DNA from: UBA5069 sp964560495
GTDB lineage: Bacteria; Chloroflexota; Anaerolineae; Caldilineales; Caldilineaceae
Direction: 5' to 3'
NCBI GenBank assembly: GCA_964560495.1
Contig: CAZLMM010000018.1
Span: 1 to 64,000, forward strand
Length of the DNA stretch: 64,000 nucleotides
Position numbers and translations under genes: made by a program
The notes under the pieces: model-generated
Told to the model about the DNA's origin: nothing
Seen by the model: only the letters and a program-made list of their open reading frames with translations
Database searches by the model: none
Shown here: in pieces, positions 56,663-64,000 of the stretch
Position numbering within the stretch: position 1 is the stretch's first letter
Layout: every line of letters begins with the position of its first letter

Positions 56663-59082
56663 GTGAGGAAACAACAATCTGGTATGCAGATGCGGCGGAA
56701 CAGTGGTGTGATGCGCTGCCGCTGGGCAACGGGCGCATGGGCGCGATGGTCTATGGCGGTGCGTGCGCCGAACGCATCTACCTGAGTGACAGCACCTTCT
56801 GGTCGGGCGAGCCGTCGCGGGAGAACAACAACGCGGATGGGCCGGCCATCATGCCCGAGATTCGCCGTTTGTTTCTTGCCGGCGAGGTCGATGCCGCCAA
56901 CCGGCTCTGCGAGCAGATCGAAGGCCGCAAGCTCAACTACGGCACCAATCTGCCCTTTGGCAACCTGCGCATCTTCATGGCGCACGGCGACGAAAACCTG
57001 CTCAACTACCGGCGTACGCTCGACCTCGACACCGGCGTTGCGACCGTCCGCTACGAGGTGACCGGAACGGCCAGCGAAAGGGGACTCTTTCTCGGTCGTG
57101 TGGGCGACGGCAAGTACGACGCCGGCTATACGCCGATCGTGGTTTCATATCAGCGCGAGCTTTTTGCCAGCCACGCCGACAACGTGCTTGCCATGCGCAT
57201 CACGTGCAGCCGCGCCGGCGCGTTGGGGCTGCGCGTGCAGCTCGACGGCGACGAACAGCCCTACGCGGTTTCGGTGATCGATGACGCCACGCTGGGCATG
57301 GAAGTGCTGGCGCGCGAGCACTATCATAGCGACGGTGCGTGCGGCGTGACCGGCCATGCCTGGCTGGCTGTCCTGGCCGAAGGCGGGTCCGTCCATGCAC
57401 TTGGCGCGGGCATTGTGACTGAGGGATGCGACGCCGTCACCCTGCTGTTGGCGTTCGAGAGCACCTTCGACGGCGCCGACCCGGTCGCTGCCTGCCGGGC
57501 GCGCATCGACGCCGCGACCGCGCAGGGCTACGACGCGCTCAAGGCACGCCACATTGCCGATCACCAGGCGCTCTTTCGCCGTGTCGACCTCGACCTGGGA
57601 TCATCGCCGCACGCGGGCGAACCGCTCGACCGCCGCATGGCTGCGGTGCAGGCCGGTGAAGACGATCCGGCGCTGGCCGGCCTGCTCTTCCACTTTGGCC
57701 GTTACCTGCTCATCGGCAGCTCGCGACCCGACTCGCCGCTGCCTGCGCATCTGACCGGCGTGTGGAACGACAACGTCGCCTGCCGCATCGGGTGGACGTG
57801 CGATTATCACCTCGACATCAACACGCAGATGAACTACTGGATCGCTGAGCTGACCGGCATCGCCGAATGTCACCTGCCGCTGCTGCGCTGGATCGAGCAC
57901 ACGCTGGCGCCATCCGGGCGTCACACTGCGGCAACGCTCTACGGGCTGCCGGGCTGGGTGGCGCACATCTTCTCCAACCCGTGGGGCTTTGCCGCGCCGG
58001 GCTGGAGCATTCGGTGGGGGATGCACCCGACCGGCGGCGCGTGGGTGGCGACGCATCTCTGGGATCACTTCGCCTTTAGCGGCGACACGCGCTACCTGGC
58101 CGAAGTTGCCTACCCGATTCTCCGGGAAGCTGCCCAGTTCTTCCTCGCCTACCTCGTCGAGGACCCGGCTACTGGCTGGCTGCTGAGCGGCCCTTCCAAC
58201 TCGCCGGAGAATCTGTTTCTCTTTGATGGGAGGCCCTATGCTGTCTGCATGTCGCCCACGGCCGACCGCATCTTGATCCACGAACTTTTCGCCGAGTGCA
58301 TCGCGGCGAGCACAATTCTGGGCATCGACGAGTCGTTGCGTGTGCGCATCGCGGCGGCGCAGGCCAAGCTCCCGCCCTACAGGATCGGACAGCATGGGCA
58401 GATTCAGGAGTGGCTGGATGACTACGACGAGGCAATGCCGCATCACCGCCACACGACGCAGCTTCTGGGCGTCTTTCCCTTCGCCCAGATCACGCCGGAC
58501 GCCACGCCGGAGCTGGCAGCGGCTGTGCGCGTGTCGATTGCACGCCGCGAGAACGCGCCGGGTGGCTACGAGGAGGGCAGTTGGGGGCGCAACCTGATCA
58601 TGCTCTACCATGCGCGCCTGGGCGACGCCGTCGCAGCATACGCCTGCCTCAACACGCTCTTCCGCGTCGAGGGCGACCGCAGCCTGATGGTGGGCACAAA
58701 GTTGGCGCCGCGCAACGCCTACGAGATGGACTACAACACGGGGGCGACGGCCGGCATCGCCGAGATGCTGCTCCAGAGCCATCAGGGATTTCTCCACCTG
58801 CTGCCCGCGCTGCCCTCTGCCTGGCCGAACGGACGGGTGACAGGACTCTGCGCCCGAGGCGGTTTTGTTGTGGACATCTCCTGGCAGAACGGCGCGCTGA
58901 CCAGGGCCAGTATACACTCCCGATTGGGCGGCCGTTGCCGAGTGCGCGTCGCTGTCCCTGTGGCAGTCTCGATGGACAATCATCGGGTGGGAATGACCAG
59001 CGTCGCACCCAACGTCGTGGAATTCGCCGCCGATTCCGGTTGCACGTACTGGATTGAAGCTCAGGAACGCCACTCTGTTTGA
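56659..59082 (+). CDS. GH95 alpha-fucosidase
   Basis: 807 aa with the GH95 layout. The N-terminal beta domain contains ALPLGNGRMGAMVYGG and LSDSTFWSGEPS. The catalytic barrel has the key Asn residues in LDINTQMNYWI and the conserved Asp region YEMDYNTGATAGIAEML near residue 695. The C-terminal beta domain ends at ALPSAWPNGRVTGLCARGGF. GH95 enzymes release alpha-1,2-fucose (or galactose) by inversion. It has no signal peptide. It probably acts in sequence with the GH29 and DUF5703 proteins of the operon. Confidence 0.93.
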   Translation: MSEETTIWYADAAEQWCDALPLGNGRMGAMVYGGACAERIYLSDSTFWSGEPSRENNNADGPAIMPEIRRLFLAGEVDAANRLCEQIEGRKLNYGTNLPFGNLRIFMAHGDENLLNYRRTLDLDTGVATVRYEVTGTASERGLFLGRVGDGKYDAGYTPIVVSYQRELFASHADNVLAMRITCSRAGALGLRVQLDGDEQPYAVSVIDDATLGMEVLAREHYHSDGACGVTGHAWLAVLAEGGSVHALGAGIVTEGCDAVTLLLAFESTFDGADPVAACRARIDAATAQGYDALKARHIADHQALFRRVDLDLGSSPHAGEPLDRRMAAVQAGEDDPALAGLLFHFGRYLLIGSSRPDSPLPAHLTGVWNDNVACRIGWTCDYHLDINTQMNYWIAELTGIAECHLPLLRWIEHTLAPSGRHTAATLYGLPGWVAHIFSNPWGFAAPGWSIRWGMHPTGGAWVATHLWDHFAFSGDTRYLAEVAYPILREAAQFFLAYLVEDPATGWLLSGPSNSPENLFLFDGRPYAVCMSPTADRILIHELFAECIAASTILGIDESLRVRIAAAQAKLPPYRIGQHGQIQEWLDDYDEAMPHHRHTTQLLGVFPFAQITPDATPELAAAVRVSIARRENAPGGYEEGSWGRNLIMLYHARLGDAVAAYACLNTLFRVEGDRSLMVGTKLAPRNAYEMDYNTGATAGIAEMLLQSHQGFLHLLPALPSAWPNGRVTGLCARGGFVVDISWQNGALTRASIHSRLGGRCRVRVAVPVAVSMDNHRVGMTSVAPNVVEFAADSGCTYWIEAQERHSV

Positions 59083-59373
59083 AATCACGATTCAAGATCA
59101 ACGGCAATGCATTCGTGATCCACTGTCACAAGCGCGTTCACGACGATGGCCCCGGCGGCGTGGGCAACCCCGTGCGATTTCCCACTGATGTGAAGACAGC
59201 GAGTTGCGCATGGCGAAGCGGCGCGCCGCTACGTTCATCGTTATCGGCGCTGTAGGTATGTTGATTCTTGCTCCTGATTCGCCTGAACGTCCCCGGCGTG
59301 GCTCAGATGGTTTGCGCAGGCAGGATGATCTCGTGCGCTGCGCCGGGGCGTGATGATCGAGTGGTCACCAAAT

Positions 59374-59402
59374 TTGCCACGAACCCCGCCCCGATCTATA
59401 CT
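59374..59402 (+). promoter_or_regulatory. Promoter of the arsenic operon
   Basis: TTGCCA (59374-59379) and TATACT (59397-59402) are 17 bases apart, a good housekeeping promoter. Transcription would start near 59409, at the edge of the dyad at 59411-59435. Confidence 0.6.
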
Positions 59403-59410
59403 CAATACAC

Positions 59411-59435
59411 TTCAATTGAATTTGAATCAATTTGA
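59411..59435. promoter_or_regulatory. Candidate ArsR-type operator dyad
   Basis: AT-rich sequence TTCAATTGAATTTGAATCAA and following TTTGAG contains overlapping TTGAA/TTCAA half-sites with dyad symmetry. It lies at the predicted transcription start and just before the ArsR-ArsC gene, as expected for autorepression. The ribosome site of the gene (ATG 59445) is weak. Confidence 0.45.
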
Positions 59436-59444
59436 GTTAGATCA

Positions 59445-60215
59445 ATGTCATCCACGGTAAAGTCTACAGACCTGCCAGATATTCTCAAGCTGTTCGCTCA
59501 TGAGCTGCGCTGGTCGTTGTTGGCGTTGTTAGCGCACAGCGATTTCCGCGTCCAAGAATTGGTGGCGCGCGTGGGGCGTCCCATGAACCTGGTTTCCTAC
59601 CATCTGGCCCAGTTGCGCAAGGGTGAACTGGTCGTGGAGCACCGCAGCAGCGCCGACGCCCGCGATGTCTACTACAGCCTGGACCTGCAGAAGCTGGCCG
59701 CGCTCTATGCGACCGCCGGCGCTGCCTTGCACCCCTTTCTTGTGCGCCGGACGGACGAGCCTCACGGCGATGCGCCCCCCACTGGCCAATGCCGCGTCCT
59801 CTTCCTTTGCACACACAACAGCGCACGCAGCCAGATGGCTGAAGCGCTGCTGCGTCACGCTGGAGGGGGCTGGGTCCAGGCATTCAGCGCCGGCGCAGAG
59901 CCGGCCGGGGTGCATCCGCTGGCATTGGAGACCATGGCCGGTCTGGGTATCGACATGAGCAGTCAGCGTTCCAAAGGCTTCGACGAATTCCTGGGACAGC
60001 GTTTCGACGCGATCATCACCGTGTGCGACCGGGTGCGCGAGCAATGCCCGGTCTTCCCCGGCGACCCGCAGCGCATCCACTGGAGCATTGCCGACCCTGC
60101 GGCGGTGCAAGGCGATGGAGAGGCGCAGCGCGCAGCGTTCGCAACGACGGCGCAACTGTTGGCTGGCCGGGTTGGGCCTTTGTTGGCGGCGCTTGCGGAC
60201 GAGGCATTGATTTGA
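59445..60215 (+). CDS. ArsR-type regulator fused to low-molecular-weight arsenate reductase
   Basis: 256 aa fusion. Residues ~10-90 are a winged-helix ArsR domain (LLALLAHSDFRVQELVARVGRPMNLVSYHLAQLRKGEL). Residues ~115-245 are a LMW-phosphatase arsenate reductase with the P-loop CTHNSAR and the second Cys pair region VCDRVREQCPVFPG. The HTH domain has no cysteine, so the usual ArsR arsenite-binding CxC site is absent. Any metalloid sensing must lie in the reductase domain or use other residues. First gene of an operon with an aquaporin and a second ArsC. Confidence 0.9.
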   Translation: MSSTVKSTDLPDILKLFAHELRWSLLALLAHSDFRVQELVARVGRPMNLVSYHLAQLRKGELVVEHRSSADARDVYYSLDLQKLAALYATAGAALHPFLVRRTDEPHGDAPPTGQCRVLFLCTHNSARSQMAEALLRHAGGGWVQAFSAGAEPAGVHPLALETMAGLGIDMSSQRSKGFDEFLGQRFDAIITVCDRVREQCPVFPGDPQRIHWSIADPAAVQGDGEAQRAAFATTAQLLAGRVGPLLAALADEALI

Positions 60216-60306
60216 GGGTGTGAGGTTTTGGGGACGCCAGAAACCCCAAAACCTCAATTCCCCACAACCCCACTTCACCCATTCCAGACAAAATAAGGAG
60301 TTCTAC

Positions 60307-61047
60307 ATGGCGCAACCTTCACTATGGCATCGCAGCGCAGCAGAGTTCCTGGGCGTCTACGCGCTGGTGACGGCCGGCTGCGGCGCAATCGTCGTCAACG
60401 CCCAGACCGGATCCCTGGGACATTTGGGCGTGGCCCTGACCTTTGGCCTGGTGGTGGTGGTCATGGTGGCGGCCACGGGGCATCTTTCCGGCGCGCACTT
60501 GAACCCGGCCGTCACCATCGCCTTTGCCGTGAGCCGCCACTTCCCCTGGCGCGAAACGCCAGCCTATTTCGCCGGACAATTGGGCGGCGCGGTCGCTGGC
60601 GCGATGACGCTGCGTGTCCTCTTTGGGCTGGAAGCAAATCTGGGCGCTACGTTGCCGGCCGGGCCGCCGCTCCAATCGTTAGCGCTGGAGATTCTGCTGA
60701 CCGCTTCGCTCATGTTCGTCATCACTGCTGTCGCCACCGACACGCGGGCAGTTGGAGAACTGGCCGCGCTGGCAATCGGCTTCACTGTGGCGGCCAACGC
60801 GCTGTGGGCTGGCCCCGTCAGCGGCGCGTCCATGAACCCGGCGCGCTCCTTTGGCCCGGCGTTGGCCGCCGGCGTCTGGCAGGATCAATGGCTCTATTGG
60901 GTGGGCCCCATCGTCGGCGCAATGGTGGGCGCGTTGCTTTATCAGTGGGTGCGCAAGCCGGTTTCGACGCCTGCGCCGGCGCTTGCCTCTGGCGAAGAAG
61001 GCGCTGAATTCACACCTGACGCAAAAATGAAAGGAAAATCCCGATGA
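60307..61047 (+). CDS. aqpS: MIP family aquaporin/aquaglyceroporin (AqpS-like)
   Basis: 246 aa channel with six membrane helices and both NPA boxes (HLNPAVTIA near residue 67 and SMNPARSFG near residue 177). In arsenic operons such as that of Sinorhizobium, AqpS lets arsenite leave the cell down its gradient, replacing an ArsB or Acr3 pump. The context here, between two arsenate reductase genes, supports that role. AAGGAG about 9 bases before the ATG at 60307 fixes the start. Confidence 0.9.
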   Translation: MAQPSLWHRSAAEFLGVYALVTAGCGAIVVNAQTGSLGHLGVALTFGLVVVVMVAATGHLSGAHLNPAVTIAFAVSRHFPWRETPAYFAGQLGGAVAGAMTLRVLFGLEANLGATLPAGPPLQSLALEILLTASLMFVITAVATDTRAVGELAALAIGFTVAANALWAGPVSGASMNPARSFGPALAAGVWQDQWLYWVGPIVGAMVGALLYQWVRKPVSTPAPALASGEEGAEFTPDAKMKGKSR

Positions 61048-61466
61048 AAACGAAAGTCCTCTTTGTCTGCATTCACAACAGCGCGCGCAGCCAGATGGCC
61101 GAAGCGTGGCTCAGTCATCTTTACGGCGACCGCTTCGACGCCATGAGCGCCGGGCTGGAGCCAGGCACGCTCAACCCGAACGCGGTGCGGGTCATGGCAG
61201 AAGTGGGCGTCGACATCGCCAACGCGTCCACCAAGAGCGTCTTCGACATCTACAAGGCAGGCAAGCTCTTCAGCTATGTCGTCACCGTGTGCGATGAGAC
61301 CGCCGCGGAACGCTGTCCCATCTTCCCAGGCGTGGTCAAGCGCCTGCACTGGAGCTTTGCCGACCCGTCGCAGGCGCAGGGCAGCGATGAAGAGAAGCTG
61401 GCGCAGACGCGGGCCGTGCGCGATGCCATCCGCCAACAGATCGATGCGTGGGTGGCGACGGTCTGA
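61044..61466 (+). CDS. arsC: Arsenate reductase, low-molecular-weight phosphatase family (ArsC)
   Basis: 140 aa. The P-loop is VCIHNSARSQMAEAWL with the nucleophile Cys10. The thioredoxin-coupled Cys pair is in VTVCDETAAERCPIFPG (residues ~78-94). It reduces arsenate to arsenite using thioredoxin. Its ATG overlaps the aquaporin stop (ATGA). The reductase domain of the upstream fusion is a second, diverged copy of the same family. Confidence 0.93.
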   Translation: MKTKVLFVCIHNSARSQMAEAWLSHLYGDRFDAMSAGLEPGTLNPNAVRVMAEVGVDIANASTKSVFDIYKAGKLFSYVVTVCDETAAERCPIFPGVVKRLHWSFADPSQAQGSDEEKLAQTRAVRDAIRQQIDAWVATV

Positions 61467-61526
61467 ACTTCGACATAGGCCCACTCACGCCGCCACACCG
61501 ACGTTATAGAGAGTCAGGAAAACATT

Positions 61527-61580
61527 CGTAGTGACGACTTCAGTCGTCATGTAGGCTGAACGACTGAAGTCGTCACTACG
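61527..61580. repeat. REP-like perfect 21-bp hairpin
   Basis: CGTAGTGACGACTTCAGTCGT (61527-61547) and its exact complement (61560-61580) enclose a 12-base loop. Each arm also contains a nested palindrome, GACGACTTCAGTCGTC. This form is typical of dispersed REP elements and could terminate the arsenic operon. Confidence 0.75.
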
Positions 61581-61619
61581 GTGCGGATCTTTTTCTGAAC
61601 ATCTATAGCGTAGTGACTG

Positions 61620-61760
61620 TCTGCAACTTGCCGATCCAGCGGCTTCAGACCGTAGCCTGCCTGTACATTGAGCCAATTCGCCAGCGACTGGTCTGGCGCA
61701 CGCCCAAACAGCAGCGCCATCCGCTGTCGTTGGACGTGCGCCAATGGCTATCATTGACCC
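61620..61760 (-). pseudogene. Possible remnant of a HigA-like antitoxin gene
   Basis: On the minus strand a short frame reads LLFGRAPDQSLANWLNVQAG, reminiscent of the C-terminal helix of HigA antitoxins (FGxSxxFWLNLQ). The frame is interrupted on both sides, and no toxin gene is nearby. Weak evidence. Confidence 0.22.
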
Positions 61761-61977
61761 CAAATCGGAGACAGACCCGATTCTTTTGTGGCATTTGACA
61801 CGAAAGTCAAGGGTAAGTTAAGTTGCAATATACTGGAATTCAGGCATAATCAAGCGCGCACTACTTCTAGGAAAAAACTGCGAAAGAAATGGGAAGATAA
61901 TGGGAACGCGAGCGGCTATCCTGTTCTCGAACGAATCGTTCCCCTACAGGCGCAGAACAACACCTTTGCACTTTCTC

Positions 61978-62011
61978 AGGTGACAGTCACTTCACAAAGT
62001 GACTGTCACCT
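61978..62011. repeat. REP-like hairpin, 15-bp arms
   Basis: AGGTGACAGTCACTT (61978-61992) and its exact complement AAGTGACTGTCACCT (61997-62011) flank the 4-base loop CACA. Arms are themselves partly palindromic (TGACAGTCA). It lies 67 bases before the S53 peptidase gene. Confidence 0.75.
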
Positions 62012-62078
62012 CTGGATGACGCCAAAACTGCAAACATAGTGGCGCAGACCCAGTCGGCGCAGAAAGCGAGGATCGGTA

Positions 62079-63686
62079 ATGGCGGTTCTGTCACGCGCTG
62101 CGCTGGCGTACAGTGAAGTCCCGGGCTTGGATGCGCTTGACTTTCTCGGGCCGTGCGACTCAAACCAGGTGATCGAGATCGCGCTGCACCTGCGCTACCC
62201 ATCTGGCGCGCCGACGGCGCCATCGACCGGCGACTGGCTGAGTCATACAGCCGCTCGACTGGACCGGACAGCCTTCGCCGAGAGACACGGCGCCGGCCGC
62301 GACGACATCGCTCTGGTGGAGCAGTTCGCGGCTGAGCATGACCTGACGGTGGTCAATGTCAACGCGGCGGCGCGTCTGGTCACGCTGACCGGAACAGTGG
62401 CGAGCCTGAACCAGGCGTTCGGCGTCGAGTTGGGCGAATATGCATCCAGGCGACATGGCGGCAAGGTGCGCGCCTACGTCGGCCCATTGACTGCGCCCGG
62501 CCAGGCGGCGCCGCTCATCAGCGCGGTCGAGGGGCTTTCCACCATAAGCGCCATGCGGCGTCATGCAGCCCAGACCGCGCCGCCCGGCGGCTCATTTCTG
62601 CCGACCGAGATCGCCGGCCTGTACGACTTTCCCGCCGACGCCAGCGGCAAAGGGCGCTCGATTGCACTGATCGAACTCTTTGGCGGCGTCGACGCCAACG
62701 TGGTGCATTCCTATTTCACCAATGTCCTGAAACGCCCACCGCCAAAGCTGACAATCTGCGAGATTGCCGGCGGGCAGAATCAGCCCCACGACGCAGACGG
62801 CAGCGCCGAAGTTTATCTCGACGTGCTGATTGCCTCTGCAATTGCGCCCGACGCCGAAATCGTCGTCTATTTTGCCGATGCCAACCGCTGGGCCGAAGCA
62901 ATCAAGAGCGTAGTCCACGACCCCCTATATCACCACGATGCTATCTCCTACAGTTTTGGCCAATCCGAAAAATGGTGTCTGGCGTCAGACGGCAAGAGCC
63001 TGACGGCAGATGTCATGGCTTGTGAAGAAGCGCTGCGCGATGCCGTTCAACTGGGAATCACCTTCTGTACATCAACAGGCGACCTGGGCGCGGGCAACGG
63101 CGAAGACGATGGTCTGGCCCACGCCAACTATCCCGCCTCCAGCATCTACGCGCTGGCCTGCGCTGGCACGCAGGTGACAGCGTCCGGCGGCGCGATCACA
63201 GACGAAGTGGTGTGGCATGACGGCAGCGACCATGCCAGCGGCGGCGGCGTGAGCCAACTCTTCGCCTGCCCGGAGTACCAACGCGCCGCCGGCGTCATCC
63301 CCCAATCAGTGAATCCAGGCGGCGCAACGGGACGAGGGGCGGCGGATGTGGCCGGCCACGCCGCCGACGAGCACGGCTACTACATCTACGCGCCAGAAGC
63401 GCGCGTCATGGGTGGCACGAGCGCAGTGGCGCCGTTGTGGGCTGGCCTGATCGCGCTGCTGAACGAAAAGCTCGGACAGCGGGTGGGGTTCATCAACCCA
63501 CACCTCTATCAAACAGCCGCCCGAAGTGGGGCGCTGCGCGACATCATCGAAGGTGACAACAACACAGCCGGCGTCAGTGGGTATCGAGCAGGCGCTGGCT
63601 GGGATGCCTGTAGTGGTTGGGGCAGTCCACGTGGGCTTGCCCTGTTGGAGACATTCACAGCGCTATTTCAACTGCGGTTGCTTTGA
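62079..63686 (+). CDS. S53 (sedolisin/kumamolisin) peptidase
   Basis: 535 aa. The first ~160 residues are a prokumamolisin activation domain (NQVIEIALHLR, LTVVNVNAAARLVTLTG). The catalytic domain carries the E-x-x-x-D pair in AEVYLDV near residue 248, the oxyanion Asp in TSTGDLGAG, and the Ser in GGTSAVAPLWAGL near residue 450. The C-terminal calcium site is in RDIIEGDNN ... GAGWDACSGWG. Sedolisins are serine-carboxyl proteases active at low pH. No N-terminal signal peptide is evident, which is unusual for a family that is normally secreted. A stem-loop element follows the stop. Confidence 0.92.
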   Translation: MAVLSRAALAYSEVPGLDALDFLGPCDSNQVIEIALHLRYPSGAPTAPSTGDWLSHTAARLDRTAFAERHGAGRDDIALVEQFAAEHDLTVVNVNAAARLVTLTGTVASLNQAFGVELGEYASRRHGGKVRAYVGPLTAPGQAAPLISAVEGLSTISAMRRHAAQTAPPGGSFLPTEIAGLYDFPADASGKGRSIALIELFGGVDANVVHSYFTNVLKRPPPKLTICEIAGGQNQPHDADGSAEVYLDVLIASAIAPDAEIVVYFADANRWAEAIKSVVHDPLYHHDAISYSFGQSEKWCLASDGKSLTADVMACEEALRDAVQLGITFCTSTGDLGAGNGEDDGLAHANYPASSIYALACAGTQVTASGGAITDEVVWHDGSDHASGGGVSQLFACPEYQRAAGVIPQSVNPGGATGRGAADVAGHAADEHGYYIYAPEARVMGGTSAVAPLWAGLIALLNEKLGQRVGFINPHLYQTAARSGALRDIIEGDNNTAGVSGYRAGAGWDACSGWGSPRGLALLETFTALFQLRLL

Positions 63687-63732
63687 AACCAGGAGTTTTC
63701 GCAGTTCAAAAACTCCTGGTTTCAAACAGAGC
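63671..63732 (+). ncRNA. Stem-loop element, copy A, with variable stem and conserved flanks
   Basis: Flank ACTGCGGTTGCTTTGA, loop CGCAGTTCA and tail CAAACAGAGC match the element at 52713-52773. The stem is 18 bp (63682-63699 with 63709-63726) and has another sequence, so the pairing and not the sequence is kept. It overlaps the last codons of the S53 gene. No T-run follows. Confidence 0.55.
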
Positions 63733-63778
63733 GAAAAATCATTGATCGAGTGTGAGAGAGGAAAGGAAACAAAGAACC

Positions 63779-64000
63779 ATGGGCACCGTTTTGAGTCAGT
63801 TTCAGAAGAACCTGCTGTCAGCGTTCGACATGCAGGGCTTCGACATGGTCGTTGGCGTCACCCAAGAGACGATCAACTATCAGTTCAAGCAGCTTTGGAA
63901 GAAGGGGGTCATCCACAAGACGTTGGATTTCAGCGCCCAGGCGCAATCCACGACCGGCCACATCAAGCATTCGGTCAGCGCGACGCTCCACGCAAACCTG
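63779..64000 (+). CDS. Unrecognised protein, 5' part only
   Basis: The frame is open from the ATG at 63779 to the window edge (74 codons visible). AGGAAAGG lies about 11 bases upstream. The visible part reads MGTVLSQFQKNLLSAFDM and then GFDMVVGVTQETINYQFKQL. The DMVVGVTQETIN phrase faintly recalls the opening of TULIP/P47-like proteins, but I cannot assign a family. No signal peptide is seen. It follows the S53 peptidase gene. Confidence 0.6.
   Translation, partial: MGTVLSQFQKNLLSAFDMQGFDMVVGVTQETINYQFKQLWKKGVIHKTLDFSAQAQSTTGHIKHSVSATLHANL

Larger units (their letters stand above)
59083..59444. other. 362-bp gap before the arsenic operon
   Basis: The left 290 bases show no gene or structure I can support. 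The right end carries the arsenic promoter (59374-59402) and operator (59411-59435), described separately. Confidence 0.5.
61467..62078. other. 612-bp gap with REP-like hairpins and a possible degraded gene
   Basis: Contains two strong hairpins (61527-61580 and 61978-62011) and, on the minus strand near 61620-61760, a fragment possibly from an antitoxin gene. The rest has no supported gene. An open frame at 61788-62039 is dismissed because it runs across the second hairpin and has no recognisable product. Confidence 0.5.

Noticed and set aside
61788..62039. 83-codon plus-strand frame before the S53 gene
   Set aside because: It runs through the perfect hairpin at 61978-62011 and has no ribosome site or family resemblance.

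Overview
The window is a GC-rich bacterial chromosome segment, densely packed with tightly spaced operons. The gene content suggests a filamentous or aerobic member of the Chloroflexota (Caldilinea/Anaerolineae-like): a form-II CO-dehydrogenase-type hydroxylase cluster, LplB/LplC-type sugar ABC transporters with fucosidases, a DUF6062 protein, dispersed GTCAT...CTGAG repeats and an ArsR-ArsC fusion. That placement is an inference from gene content; no rRNA, tRNA or single-copy marker gene was seen. No CRISPR array was seen.

Positions 1-17000 (minus strand) hold an anti-phage island. An N6-adenine methyltransferase, a type I specificity-subunit-like protein, a giant NERD/pseudokinase/kinase/P-loop protein, a Cys-containing protein of unknown fold and a giant HerA/FtsK-like ATPase follow one another in the order of mad2-mad5-mad6-mad7-mad8 of the Methylation-Associated Defense System (MADS). 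No mad1, mad3 or mad4 homologue is present. The island is interrupted by a two-domain GxxExxY protein, a DUF433/DUF5615 pair and a long palindrome.

Positions 17000-22000 (minus) carry an aldo/keto reductase and a three-gene operon: a Pat-type protein acetyltransferase fused to an ADP-forming acyl-CoA synthetase, a hydrogenase maturation protease and a YkgJ-like CxxC protein. Positions 22000-26400 (plus) carry a polymorphic toxin with a GNQAVGRLL leader motif and a C-terminal barnase-type RNase, followed directly by a barstar immunity gene. A methyltransferase and a possible toxin-antitoxin-like small gene pair follow; the second gene of that pair has had its last codons tandemly duplicated. 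Positions 26500-34100 are ordinary metabolism (HyuB, Nudix, CoA-transferase/GNAT/flippase, Yip1, DUF6062) plus a VapBC module.

Positions 34280-43204 (minus) encode a complete coxGSLM-(MoeA-like)-DEF cluster: a molybdenum hydroxylase, its membrane-recruitment protein and its maturation factors. The large subunit has the AYRGAGR loop of form II enzymes, so its substrate need not be CO. A zinc alcohol dehydrogenase follows.

Positions 44827-59082 look like one catabolic locus. A hybrid histidine kinase and a receiver protein face a divergent sugar ABC importer (two permeases and a lipoprotein, with no ATPase), followed by GH29 fucosidase, a DUF5703 protein and GH95 fucosidase. This suggests uptake and trimming of fucosylated glycans. 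Positions 59374-61466 are an arsenic operon built on ArsR-ArsC, an aquaporin channel and ArsC. The window ends with a sedolisin (S53) protease and the start of an unrecognised gene.

Non-coding features worth attention are a stem-loop family with covarying arms (52713-52773 and 63671-63732), a row of four micro-hairpins (52907-53015), two REP-like hairpins (61527-61580 and 61978-62011), the 6533-6622 palindrome with 11-bp direct repeats, and a consensus-like promoter in front of the toxin gene.
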